64,000 nt of DNA from CAYNKA01 sp964397655 (GTDB lineage Bacteria; Spirochaetota; Spirochaetia; DTKZ01). The position numbers and the translations under genes were made by a program. The notes beneath the pieces were generated by a model that saw only the letters and a list, made by a program, of their open reading frames with translations, searched no databases and had not been told where the DNA came from. Shown in pieces: positions 32,275 to 40,993 of this stretch (position 1 is the first letter of the stretch; each line of letters starts with the position of its first letter). The DNA lies in the NCBI GenBank assembly GCA_964397655.1, contig CAYNKA010000008.1, positions 119,567 to 183,566 of the forward strand. The letters are read 5' to 3'.

Positions 32275-34728
32275 ATGATAAAGACGACGGCCCTCATCAT
32301 AAAGGGCATGACGTGCGCAGCCTGTGCCAAAGCTTCGGAACGCGCGGTAAGCAGACTGCCCGGGGTCAAGGAAGCCGCAGTCAACTATGCGACGGAAAAA
32401 CTCTCGGTCAAATTCGAAGAAGGCGCCGTGGACGTCGAAGCCATCAAGTCGGCGGTCGCAAAGGCGGGTTACGAGGCCGTGGAAGAGCGGAGCGAAAGAT
32501 CCGTCACGATCCCGATCGGCGGAATGACATGCGCGGCCTGCGCGGCGCGGATCGAGAAGAATCTCGGCAAGCTGTCCGGAGTGATCGCGGCCGCGGTCAA
32601 TCTCGCGACCGAAAAGGCCACGGTGAGTTACGACCCGGGAGCGGTGCGCCTCTCGGAAATACGGCAGGCCATAACCAAGATCGGGTACACGCCTTTGAGC
32701 GCCGAAAATTCCGCACAAGCCGACCGTCACAAAGAGGCGAAGGAACGGGAAATCGACATTCTCAGACTGAAGCTCGCGGTTTCCGCCGTCTTCGCGCTTC
32801 CCCTCCTGTATTTGGCCATGGGCGCCATGTTCGGATGGCCGCTTCCGGAGGCGGTACACATGATGCACCATCCGCTGAGATACGCCATCATTCAGTTTGG
32901 ACTCGCCCTTCCCATCGTGGCCGCGGGATATCGGTTCTACACCGCAGGCTTCGCCGCGATCCTCAGGCGAAGCCCGAACATGGATTCGCTCATCGCCATG
33001 GGCACGACAGCAGCCATCGCCTACAGCCTGTTTTCCGTCTATAAAATCACGCAGGGCGCCGTCGAGGCCGCGGAACACCTCTACTTCGAGACGGCCGGCG
33101 TGATCATAACCCTCATCCTTCTGGGGAAAACCCTGGAAGCGGTCTCCAAGGGCAGAACATCCGAATCGATCAAGAAGCTCATGGGACTCAGCCCCAAGAC
33201 CGCAACCGTGATCCGCGATGGCGGAGAGGGAGAAATTCCCGTCGACGAGGTCGAGGTCGGAGACGTCATCCTCGTTCGTCCGGGCGAAAAGTTCCCCGTC
33301 GACGGCGTCGTGCTCGAAGGCTCGACCGCGGTGGACGAATCCATGCTTTCGGGGGAAAGCCTGCCCGTGGAAAAAAGGCCGGGCGACAGGGTGATCGGAG
33401 CGAGTTTCAACAAGAACGGGGCGGTGACCTTCCGTGCGGAAAAGGTCGGTTCTGATACCGTCATCGCTCAGATCATCAAGCTCGTGGAGGACGCACAGGG
33501 CTCCAAGGCACCCATAGCCAAACTGGCGGACACCGTTTCGGGCTGGTTCGTTCCCATCGTGTTCGCGATCGCGGTCGCCTCGGCGCTCGCCTGGCTCGCG
33601 GCGGGACAGTCCGCGGTATTCAGCCTTACGATCTTCATAGCAGTCCTCGTGATCGCCTGTCCATGCGCCCTCGGCCTCGCGACGCCCACCGCCATCATGG
33701 TGGGAACCGGCAGGGGCGCGGAGTACGGCATCCTCTTCAAGTCCGGGGAGGCTCTGGAAACGGCCCACAGGATCGACACCATCGTCTTCGATAAGACGGG
33801 CACCGTCACGAAGGGAGAACCCGAGATCACCGACGTCGTGCCGGCGCCCGGCTTCGACCGGGAGGGACTGCTATCCTTGGCGGCTTCGGCGGAAAAGGGG
33901 TCCGAGCATCCTCTGGGCGAGGCCATAGTCGAGGCGGCCGAACGGGAAATCGGTCCGGTGCGGAGGGCCTCTGCGTTCGAAGCCGTTCCGGGGCGCGGGA
34001 TCGAGGCGGTCGTCGACGGTCGGAGAGTCCTTCTCGGAAACGCGAGCCTTCTCGAGGAAAGGCGCGTGGATACCGGGCCGGCAGGAGAGGAGGCCGAAAG
34101 ACTCGCGGCTGCCGGCAGGACGCCGATGTTCGCGGCGGTCGACGGCGTCTTCGCGGGGGTCATCGCGGTGGCCGACGTGGTGAAGGACTCGAGCGCGAAG
34201 GCGGTGGCGGTCCTGCGCGAAATGGGCCTCGACGTCGTAATGATTACCGGCGACAACCGGAGGACTGCGGAGGCCATCGCGAGACAGGTTGGGATAGACC
34301 GCGTCCTCGCGGAGGTGCTCCCCAAGGACAAGGCGGAAGAGATCCGCAAAATTCAAGCCGAGGGCCGGCGGGTAGCCATGGTCGGCGACGGAATCAACGA
34401 CGCGCCGGCCCTGGCGCAGGCCGACATCGGCATCGCCGTAGGCTCGGGAACAGACGTAGCCATGGAAAGCGCGGACGTCGTGCTGATGCGGAGCGACCTG
34501 GCGGACGTCAAGGCCGCGATATCGCTGTCCAGGCAGGTCATCGGGAACATCAAGCAGAACCTCTTCTGGGCCTTCGGGTACAACGTCGCCGGAATTCCGA
34601 TAGCCGCAGGGCTTCTCCACGCCCTGGGGGGGCCCCTGCTCAATCCGATGTTCGCAGCCGCCGCCATGTCCATGAGTTCCGTGTCGGTCCTGGCCAACGC
34701 GCTCAGGCTCAAACGGTTCAAGCCTTAG
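32275..34728 (+). CDS. copA: Copper-exporting P1B-type ATPase
   Basis: The 817-residue protein has two N-terminal heavy-metal domains (GMTCAAC at 11-17 and 83-89), eight predicted membrane helices and the transmembrane CPC metal site (462-464, CPCALGLATP). The catalytic machinery is complete: TGE-type actuator (SGES), phosphorylation motif DKTGT at about 506 and GDGIND at about 704. It exports Cu(I) across the inner membrane. The small copper chaperone gene follows 46 bases downstream. Confidence 0.96.
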   Translation: MIKTTALIIKGMTCAACAKASERAVSRLPGVKEAAVNYATEKLSVKFEEGAVDVEAIKSAVAKAGYEAVEERSERSVTIPIGGMTCAACAARIEKNLGKLSGVIAAAVNLATEKATVSYDPGAVRLSEIRQAITKIGYTPLSAENSAQADRHKEAKEREIDILRLKLAVSAVFALPLLYLAMGAMFGWPLPEAVHMMHHPLRYAIIQFGLALPIVAAGYRFYTAGFAAILRRSPNMDSLIAMGTTAAIAYSLFSVYKITQGAVEAAEHLYFETAGVIITLILLGKTLEAVSKGRTSESIKKLMGLSPKTATVIRDGGEGEIPVDEVEVGDVILVRPGEKFPVDGVVLEGSTAVDESMLSGESLPVEKRPGDRVIGASFNKNGAVTFRAEKVGSDTVIAQIIKLVEDAQGSKAPIAKLADTVSGWFVPIVFAIAVASALAWLAAGQSAVFSLTIFIAVLVIACPCALGLATPTAIMVGTGRGAEYGILFKSGEALETAHRIDTIVFDKTGTVTKGEPEITDVVPAPGFDREGLLSLAASAEKGSEHPLGEAIVEAAEREIGPVRRASAFEAVPGRGIEAVVDGRRVLLGNASLLEERRVDTGPAGEEAERLAAAGRTPMFAAVDGVFAGVIAVADVVKDSSAKAVAVLREMGLDVVMITGDNRRTAEAIARQVGIDRVLAEVLPKDKAEEIRKIQAEGRRVAMVGDGINDAPALAQADIGIAVGSGTDVAMESADVVLMRSDLADVKAAISLSRQVIGNIKQNLFWAFGYNVAGIPIAAGLLHALGGPLLNPMFAAAAMSMSSVSVLANALRLKRFKP

Positions 34729-34774
34729 AATTATAAAAACAATCGGACCTCACGGGTTCCGATCGGAGGAAAAA

Positions 34775-34987
34775 ATGAAGAAGCTCGTAAAGATCGAGGG
34801 AATGAGTTGCGGTCATTGCGTCATGCACGTGACCGATGCGCTCGAAAAGGTCCCGGGCGTGTCCAGGGCGAAGGTAGACCTCAAGGGGAATCAGGCGGTG
34901 GTCGAGGGTGAGTCGCTCGATGCCGCCGCGCTGAAGAACGCGGTGGCCGAGGCTGGTTACGAGGCCCTGGCCGTGACGGACCTCTGA
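34775..34987 (+). CDS. copZ: CopZ-like heavy-metal-associated copper chaperone
   Basis: The 70-residue single HMA domain has the metal-binding motif GMSCGHC at about residues 9-15. It delivers Cu(I) to the N-terminal domains of CopA in the cytoplasm. The GGAGG site precedes ATG 34775 by 7 bases. It probably shares the copA transcript. Downstream, AATCGCGCGATT followed by TTTT (35025-35040) may act as a weak terminator. Confidence 0.92.
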   Translation: MKKLVKIEGMSCGHCVMHVTDALEKVPGVSRAKVDLKGNQAVVEGESLDAAALKNAVAEAGYEALAVTDL

Positions 34988-35040
34988 CGCGGCAGGGGGA
35001 CGCCTCCGTGAAAGAATCGCGCGATTTTTCCCGAAATGAT

Positions 35041-35070
35041 TTGGCAGATTGCACCATCTCACACTACAAT
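35041..35070 (+). promoter_or_regulatory. Sigma-70 promoter of the GAF/HD-GYP gene
   Basis: TTGGCA (35041-35046), an 18-base spacer and TACAAT (35065-35070) precede the ribosome site AGGATGAG and ATG 35084 very closely, so the 5' untranslated region would be very short. Confidence 0.55.
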
Positions 35071-35083
35071 AGGATGAGAACCT

Positions 35084-36376
35084 ATGTCGCTGCTGAGAAA
35101 AGCCATCGCGTTGAAGGAAAAAAGTGCGGCTCCGCCCGAGAGGCAAAAAAGGGACGCCAACGAACTCCTCTCGACGATCGAGAACATCTATCATATAAAG
35201 GATCTCGACTCCCTCCTCGAAAGCATCCTCGGTGAGGCGCGCAAGTTCGTGTACGCCGACGCGGGCACCCTGTACCTCGTCTCCGAGGGTAGGCTCTACT
35301 TCAGCTACGTGCAGAACGATACGCTTTTCCCGAAGGGAAACAGCAGGGACAAATACCTGAGCGAATCCCTGAGCATGCCCGTGGACCAGACGTCGATCGC
35401 CGGGTATGCCGCCCTCACCGGCGAAGCCCTCCTCATCGACGACGTCTACGACATCCACAGCGGAGTCTCCTTCAGCTTCAACCCGAGTTTCGACAGGAAA
35501 TCCTCCTACCGGACGAAGTCGATCCTCGTCGTCCCCCTCCTCACGAGGGACGGAACGATCCTCGGAGTGCTCCAGCTCATCAACGCCTTGAGCCCGACCG
35601 GCGAGGCCGTCCCCTTTTCCATGCAGGACAGGCTCTACATATCCCAGTTCGCCCAGAGCGCCGCCAACGCGATCGAGACAGCGAGGTTGTCCAGGGAGAT
35701 GGTCCTCAGGCTCGTGGAGATGGTCGAGCTGCGGGACCCTTTCGAGACCGGCTACCACGTAAAGCGGGTGGGCGCCTATGCCGTGGAGCTGTACGAAGCC
35801 TGGGCGAAGAATCACGGCATCGCCTTGAAGGAAATCAACAACACCAAGGACATGCTCAGGACTTCCGCCATGCTCCACGACCTGGGAAAGGTCGCGGTCA
35901 GCGACACCATCCTGAAAAAGCCGGCCGAATTGACGGCGGAGGAGCGGAAGCAGGTCTGCATGCACACGATCTACGGGGCGAGGACCTTCCGGCGGATGAA
36001 TTCCGACTGGGACAAGACCGCCGAGGAAGTTATCCTGAACCATCACGAACGATGGGACGGAGCAGGATACCCCGGCAGGATTCCGGACGTCTTCGCGGCC
36101 AGGATCGAATTCGGGCCCGGCAAGAAAGGCACGGAAATCCCCCTCGCCGCCCGTATCGTCGCCATTGCGGACAACTTCGACGCGCTCATCTCGAAGCGCA
36201 GCTACAAGAACGCTTGGAGCGAGGATGAAGTGTTCGCGTACCTCCGCAGCCAGAGCGGTAAATTCTTCGATCCGGAGCTCGTGGAAATTTTCCTGGCGAT
36301 AAAGGACGTGGTCAGGGCGATCAGGGACAAATTCGTCGATCCTTCCCCCGACGGCAAGATTCCGGCGACGGGTTAA
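35084..36376 (+). CDS. GAF and HD-GYP domain protein, probable cyclic-di-GMP phosphodiesterase
   Basis: The 430-residue cytoplasmic protein has a GAF sensor domain (about 30-205) and an HD-GYP domain (about 210-415) with metal-binding HD at 265-266 and the full HHERWDGAGYP motif at 320-330. Canonical motifs imply activity on c-di-GMP, degrading it to GMP or pGpG. The ligand of the GAF domain is not predictable. Its own promoter and short leader precede it. Its stop codon overlaps, head-on, that of the convergent ABC ATPase gene. Confidence 0.93.
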   Translation: MSLLRKAIALKEKSAAPPERQKRDANELLSTIENIYHIKDLDSLLESILGEARKFVYADAGTLYLVSEGRLYFSYVQNDTLFPKGNSRDKYLSESLSMPVDQTSIAGYAALTGEALLIDDVYDIHSGVSFSFNPSFDRKSSYRTKSILVVPLLTRDGTILGVLQLINALSPTGEAVPFSMQDRLYISQFAQSAANAIETARLSREMVLRLVEMVELRDPFETGYHVKRVGAYAVELYEAWAKNHGIALKEINNTKDMLRTSAMLHDLGKVAVSDTILKKPAELTAEERKQVCMHTIYGARTFRRMNSDWDKTAEEVILNHHERWDGAGYPGRIPDVFAARIEFGPGKKGTEIPLAARIVAIADNFDALISKRSYKNAWSEDEVFAYLRSQSGKFFDPELVEIFLAIKDVVRAIRDKFVDPSPDGKIPATG

Positions 36377-36388
36377 TTCCCGTCGCCG
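36363..36388. terminator. Hairpin shared by two convergent genes' stop codons
   Basis: CGGCGACGGG and CCCGTCGCCG (perfect, 10 bp) flank the loop TTAATT, which holds the TAA stops of both the HD-GYP gene and the ABC ATPase gene. There is no T-tract. It may protect both mRNA 3' ends or stop transcription from both sides. Confidence 0.5.
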
Positions 36389-37473
36389 TCGGCCGATCCG
36401 TTCCCTCCCTCGAGCAGGTGCAGAAGCTCCATGTGCATGTCCAATCCGACCTTGGCGCCCGGATCATACAGCTTCATCCGAGTTGGATCCGTTTCCGTGA
36501 CCACGATCGTCAAGCCGGACACTTCCACGTCGTAGTCCACCGCGTCGCCGAGGTACAGCGATCTTTTCACTTCGCCTCGCAGGAATCCTTCGCCGCCGGA
36601 GATCCGGATCATCTCGGGACGGACGACCAGCGTCGCCTTGCCTCCCGCCGATACCCCGTTCTCCCGCGGCACGCGCAGAACCTTGCCGAAGCATTCGACC
36701 GCGACTGAGTCCCCCGACACTTCCTTCACCGTGACCGGGAGGAAATTGGCCCGACCGATGAAGTTGGCCACGAATTTGGACTTCGGCCTCCTGTAGATCT
36801 CCTCGGGCGTGCCGGTCTGTTCGATGATTCCCTTGTTCATGACGACGATCTGGTCCGAGAGGGTCATCGCCTCGATCTGGTCGTGCGTCACGTAGACGCT
36901 CGTGATCCCCAGCTGCTGCTGGATGCGCCGGATCTCGTTCCTCATCTGCTCCCTGAGCTTCGCGTCCAGGTTCGAGAGAGGCTCGTCGAGGAGAAGCACC
37001 TTCGGCTCCATGACGAGGGCCCGGGCGAGGGCGACCCTCTGCTGCTGGCCCCCGGAAAGCTGGTTCGGGGCCCGGGTCTCGTACCCCCTGAGATCGACGA
37101 GTTCCATGACCCGGCCCACCCTCCGCTCTATCTCCTTCCCGGAGACGCGCTGGACGTGAAGTCCGTAGGCGATGTTCTCAAAAACGTTGAGATGCGGGAA
37201 TATGGCATAGCTCTGGAACACCATCGCCATTCCGCGTTTATGGGGCGGAAGGCTCGTGATCTCCTCGCCGTCGAGCACGATGCTGCCGCTCGTCGGGATC
37301 TCGAATCCCCCGATCAGCCTCAGGGTGGTCGTCTTTCCGCATCCCGACGGACCGAGCAGGGTCACGAGCTCTCCCTTCTTCATGGAAAGAGAAACCCCGT
37401 TCACGGCGGTCACTTCGGACGCGCCTCCCCGGGGAGGAAAGACTTTGAAGACGTTTTTCAGCGAAAGATACAT
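36373..37473 (-). CDS. ABC transporter ATPase (iron/polyamine, FbpC/PotA type)
   Basis: The 366-residue ATPase has Walker A GPSGCGKTTT (about 42-51), ABC signature LSGGQQQRVALARAL (about 139-153), Walker B LLLDEPLSNLDA (about 161-172) and a C-terminal TOBE domain (about 280-355). It energises the importer with the fused permease and binding protein encoded upstream. It is the last gene of the operon; its start is 10 bases after the permease stop. The substrate class (ferric iron, polyamine, phosphonate or similar) cannot be fixed from sequence. Confidence 0.95.
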   Translation of the reverse strand: MYLSLKNVFKVFPPRGGASEVTAVNGVSLSMKKGELVTLLGPSGCGKTTTLRLIGGFEIPTSGSIVLDGEEITSLPPHKRGMAMVFQSYAIFPHLNVFENIAYGLHVQRVSGKEIERRVGRVMELVDLRGYETRAPNQLSGGQQQRVALARALVMEPKVLLLDEPLSNLDAKLREQMRNEIRRIQQQLGITSVYVTHDQIEAMTLSDQIVVMNKGIIEQTGTPEEIYRRPKSKFVANFIGRANFLPVTVKEVSGDSVAVECFGKVLRVPRENGVSAGGKATLVVRPEMIRISGGEGFLRGEVKRSLYLGDAVDYDVEVSGLTIVVTETDPTRMKLYDPGAKVGLDMHMELLHLLEGGNGSADGDGN

Positions 37474-37483
37474 GCAGGACCTC

Positions 37484-39748
37484 CTAGGCTCCCCAGCCGA
37501 TGTCGATGCCGCCGCCGCGTTTCAGGATCTTGCTGGTGATGAAGTACAGGGCGCTTATCGCCGCGAGCACGAAGACGATGATGATCGTGGAATACGCGGC
37601 GGCCATGCTTATTCCGCCCTGCTCCCATTCGCTCAGGATGGAGGCGGTGACGATGCGCCACTTCGGGCTCACCAGGAAAATGATGGCCGAGAGGCTCGTC
37701 ATGTGACGGGTGAAGCTGAAAATCAGACCCGCGATGATGGCGGGAAGGATGAGCGGAAGGGTGACCTTCCTGAACGTGTACTGCGCGTCCCCTCCCATGA
37801 TGGCCGAAGCCTCCTCGATGGAGGGGTCGATCTGCTGGAGTGACGCGACGCCGGCCCTGACCGAGGCCGGAAGGCTGCGGACGGCGAACGCCGCGAGGAT
37901 GATGTACGGGGTGCCCACGAGAGCGAAAGGCTTTCCCGCGAATACGAGCCCCGTCGCGAGACCGAGAAGCCCCATGAATATGACGATCCGAGTCTTCCCT
38001 TTCTCACGCAGCACGACCGAGGCGGCGAAGAGCATGAGGATGAGGCCCAGGATCGAAGGCGGGATCTGGAAGAACACCTTGATGTAGTCGGGAAGTTGGG
38101 TCACCGCGTTTTTCCAAGTCCCCACTGCGACCGCCCTCGAGGCGAGAGAAACCGCGTATGCCGCGTATTCCGAGGGAGTGTAGAGCGAGGCGTACAGTCC
38201 GAAGAGCAGAAGCATGAGGCCGCTCCTTCGCTTCTTCCGGATGACGAGCTCGTACACTCCGAAGAGAATGGAGAGCAGGCCGATCAGGTATATGAAGTAG
38301 GCGGCCCCGATCCTGCGTTCGAGAAGGATGAAACCGAAGCCCACGACGAGGCCGATTGCCGCCGCGAGAAGCCGCTCGCTCCTCTTGGAGAACGTTATTC
38401 CCACGGTGAAGAACAGGAACGAAGTGAAAAGCACCGCGACGAGGATCCATGGAGTAGTGCTGAAGGCCAGTACGAAGCCGATGCCCAGGATGGTTCCCGG
38501 CACGGCCCCTCCCAGATTGGAGGTGAAGTCGAGGACCTCCTTCCCCGAAAACTTCTTCCTCACCACGAGGAAGGCCACGATCATGCCGAGCAGGACCGCG
38601 ACGGGAGTGGCCAGTACGCTCAGGAAGGTCGTGTCGAGGATGGATTCGATTCCGCGCTCCAGCATCTGCTCCCACCATACGAGGCTGAAGGAATAATCGA
38701 TCCCCCAAGAAGCGCTGAACGAGCCGTAGATGACCGCGACGTAGAGGACGACGATGAGAATTCCGACGGCGTAGGTAAGGATGATGAACGGCCAGCGGAT
38801 CCAGCCCTCCTTCTCCTCGATGAGGCCTCCCGTGGGCTTTCCGGTGACCGACACGTACGATCTCCGCGAAACGTAATAACGCTGAACCAGGAAGATCACG
38901 AGGGTCGGAATGAGAAGCACGACCGCCAGGGCCGAGGCTTTCTGGTAATCGTACTCGCCCGCAACCGCGATGAAGATCTGGGCGGAAAGGACCGTCACGT
39001 TGCCGGAGATGAAGAGAGGGTTCCCCAGATCGGCGAGCGACTCGACGAACAAAAGGAGAAAGGAACCCGCGATCCCCGGGATGAGGAGGGGCAGCGTAAC
39101 GGTCCTGAAGATGTGGATCTTCCCGGCACCCATGCTCCGCGCCGCTTCCTCCATGGAAGGATCGAGCCTTTCGAGCATGGCCCTGAGGATGAGGTAGGCC
39201 ACGGAAAAGAACGTGATGACCTGGACGAATACCAGACCGTCCATGCCGTAGATGTCGTTCGAGCCCTTCGGGAAGTTCATGCCGAGCAGGCCGTGGGAGA
39301 TGAGGCCGTTCCTGCCGAACAGAAGAATGGTGCTGAGGGCGATCGCGAACGGCGGGGACACCGTGGGGACCAGGGCGAGAAGATGCAGGAATTTCCTTCC
39401 GGGCGCCTTGCAGCGTACGATCGTGTAGGCGAAGACGAAGCCCAGAAGCGTGCCTCCCGAAGCCGCGAAGATTCCCATGATCATCGTGTCCAGGAACACC
39501 TGACGGGACACGGGCCCGTAGTAGGAATCGAAATACCGCTGGAAGTATTGTAGACTGAAATTCCCCTTCTGGTCGAAAAAGCCGTTCCACGAAGTGGCCA
39601 GAATGGGGAAAACCACGAAGGCGAACAGAAACAAGGCGCACAGCACAAGACTCATCGCGAGGACCGGATCGCGGAATATGAGGCCGAATTCCTGGATCCG
39701 TCTCTTCAACGAGACCGCAAAGGCGCACCGGATGGATGCTTGGCGCAT
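37484..39748 (-). CDS. Fused ABC permease (FbpB type) with a large insertion in the second half
   Basis: The 754-residue protein fuses two permease domains. The EAA loops are EEAARSMGAGKIHIFRTVTLP (first half, about 200-220) and EEASAIMGGDAQYTFRKVTLP (second half, about 645-665). Typical FbpB proteins have about 520-560 residues. The excess is a hydrophobic block of about 175 residues (roughly 432-608, about six helices) between GAVPGTILGIGFVLAF and VGTPYIILAAFAVRSLPAS, two segments normally nearly adjacent. The frame is intact through the block, so it is a real domain insertion rather than a frameshift. It follows the binding-protein gene after a stem-loop. Confidence 0.93.
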   Translation of the reverse strand: MRQASIRCAFAVSLKRRIQEFGLIFRDPVLAMSLVLCALFLFAFVVFPILATSWNGFFDQKGNFSLQYFQRYFDSYYGPVSRQVFLDTMIMGIFAASGGTLLGFVFAYTIVRCKAPGRKFLHLLALVPTVSPPFAIALSTILLFGRNGLISHGLLGMNFPKGSNDIYGMDGLVFVQVITFFSVAYLILRAMLERLDPSMEEAARSMGAGKIHIFRTVTLPLLIPGIAGSFLLLFVESLADLGNPLFISGNVTVLSAQIFIAVAGEYDYQKASALAVVLLIPTLVIFLVQRYYVSRRSYVSVTGKPTGGLIEEKEGWIRWPFIILTYAVGILIVVLYVAVIYGSFSASWGIDYSFSLVWWEQMLERGIESILDTTFLSVLATPVAVLLGMIVAFLVVRKKFSGKEVLDFTSNLGGAVPGTILGIGFVLAFSTTPWILVAVLFTSFLFFTVGITFSKRSERLLAAAIGLVVGFGFILLERRIGAAYFIYLIGLLSILFGVYELVIRKKRRSGLMLLLFGLYASLYTPSEYAAYAVSLASRAVAVGTWKNAVTQLPDYIKVFFQIPPSILGLILMLFAASVVLREKGKTRIVIFMGLLGLATGLVFAGKPFALVGTPYIILAAFAVRSLPASVRAGVASLQQIDPSIEEASAIMGGDAQYTFRKVTLPLILPAIIAGLIFSFTRHMTSLSAIIFLVSPKWRIVTASILSEWEQGGISMAAAYSTIIIVFVLAAISALYFITSKILKRGGGIDIGWGA

Positions 39749-39778
39749 GAATTCCTCCGAATCCGGCGTCCCAAACGA

Positions 39779-39801
39779 GAAGAGGGCTCGGCGCCCTCTT
39801 C
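39779..39801 (-). promoter_or_regulatory. Stem-loop in the binding-protein/permease junction
   Basis: GAAGAGGGC and GCCCTCTTC (perfect, 9 bp) flank a 5-base loop about 30 bases after the binding-protein stop. It is followed on the minus strand by a weak TCGTTT, so it may partly terminate transcription. Confidence 0.55.
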
Positions 39802-39830
39802 TTCATCGAGACAACCGTGAATTCCCTCGG

Positions 39831-40871
39831 TTATTTCAGGTCCTTCGCGGCGGCGATTTCGTTCGAGAACTTGTCGAGGAAGGCTTTCTTGTTCTTCCCC
39901 GCCCACTGGAAGTCGTACTTGATGAGATTCACCTGGAGCAGCTCGGGATGGGAAAGCTGGACGCCCTTGACCGTCGGGGCCTGATACGCCTTGTACTTCG
40001 GTCCGAGGGACTGGGCTTCCGCCGTGATCGCCCAGTCGAACCATTTCTTGGCGTTCACGATGTTCTTCCCGCCCTTGAGGAGTCCCATGCCTCCGATCTC
40101 GAAGCCCGTTCCCTCCTTCGGGAAGGTGAGCTCGAGGGGAAGCTTGTTGTTTTCGATCTCGTTCACGATGTCGTGGGAGAAGACGATCCCGACCGCAGCC
40201 TCGCCCTGGCCGACGAACTTCGCGGGCGCGGCGCCGCTCTTCGTGAACTGGTGCATCTGCGCGGCATACGCCTTGATGTATTCCCAGCCCTTCTGTTCGC
40301 CCCGGATCTGCAGTACCGTCGCCAAGGCGGTGTAGGAGGTTCCCGACGTCGACGGGTGAGCGACGATCATCTGTCCCTTGAATTCGGGCCGGAGAAGATC
40401 GTCCCAGGAAGTCGGCGCCTTCACTCCGGGATGGGCCGCGAGCCAGTTCTTGTTGGTGCAGAACGCGAGAGATCCGACGTAGATGCCCACCCAGGTATTG
40501 TCCGGGTCCTTGAATTTATCCTGGTCGAGCAGGTTGGCGTAATTCGGAGAGTTGTACGGCTCGAGAAGTCCCTCCTGCTTCGCCGCGATGAAGCTGTCGA
40601 TCGGGCCGCCCCACCAGATGTCGAATTGCGGGTTGTTCTTCTCCGCACGAATCCTGGCGAGAGCCTCCCCGGAGGACATGCGGATGTAATTGACCGTCAC
40701 CCCGAATTTCTTCTCGAACTCCTGCTTCATCCCCTGGTCCCATTCCTCCTGGGGAGTCATCATGACGTTGAGTTCCTTGGTCGCTTCCTCCTTGACTCCG
40801 CCCGCGAACAGGACGGGACTCGCGAGAACCGCGACGATCGCCATTGCGACGACTAGTTTCAATTTGGACAT
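39831..40871 (-). CDS. ABC transporter substrate-binding protein (FbpA/AfuA-like, family 6)
   Basis: The 346-residue periplasmic protein starts at ATG 40871 (GAGGGGG site), not at an upstream in-frame codon. The signal peptide ends VLFA with mature Gly-Gly-Val-Lys-Glu-Glu. The body matches iron/thiamine/phosphonate binders (PQFDIWWGGPIDSFIAAKQ; SGTSYTALATVLQIRG). I do not see a diagnostic Tyr pair for ferric iron, so the cargo is open. It is the first gene of the ABC operon, under a LacI-type operator and good promoter. Confidence 0.92.
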   Translation of the reverse strand: MSKLKLVVAMAIVAVLASPVLFAGGVKEEATKELNVMMTPQEEWDQGMKQEFEKKFGVTVNYIRMSSGEALARIRAEKNNPQFDIWWGGPIDSFIAAKQEGLLEPYNSPNYANLLDQDKFKDPDNTWVGIYVGSLAFCTNKNWLAAHPGVKAPTSWDDLLRPEFKGQMIVAHPSTSGTSYTALATVLQIRGEQKGWEYIKAYAAQMHQFTKSGAAPAKFVGQGEAAVGIVFSHDIVNEIENNKLPLELTFPKEGTGFEIGGMGLLKGGKNIVNAKKWFDWAITAEAQSLGPKYKAYQAPTVKGVQLSHPELLQVNLIKYDFQWAGKNKKAFLDKFSNEIAAAKDLK

Positions 40872-40886
40872 TTCATACCCCCTCTT

Positions 40887-40901
40887 TTGCAAACGTTTAC
40901 T
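40887..40901. promoter_or_regulatory. LacI-family (cre/PurR-like) operator upstream of the FbpA-like gene
   Basis: TTGCAAACGTTTACT contains the CG-centred palindrome AAACGTTT typical of LacI-family operators. It overlaps the predicted transcription start of the ABC operon. A near-identical site lies at 56455-56469 before another ABC operon, and a LacI-family gene lies 1-2 kb away. Confidence 0.6.
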
Positions 40902-40905
40902 ATTC

Positions 40906-40934
40906 AGTATAGCTCCGATACAAACACCGCGCAA
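40906..40934 (-). promoter_or_regulatory. Sigma-70 promoter of the FbpA-like ABC operon
   Basis: On the minus strand TTGCGC (40929-40934), a 17-base spacer and TATACT (40906-40911). The predicted start near 40899 lies within the LacI-type operator. Confidence 0.65.
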
Positions 40935-40993
40935 GCGAATTGTTGAAATTGCGGGAAAACTTTCTCCGTGGTACCATCGGTTCGGGGGTGAAC

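Noticed and set aside
31581..32278. Protein-coding frames through the tandem array
   Set aside because: The period is 23, so all three frames read through and give the same 23-residue cycle; translations cross the N gap and are artefacts.
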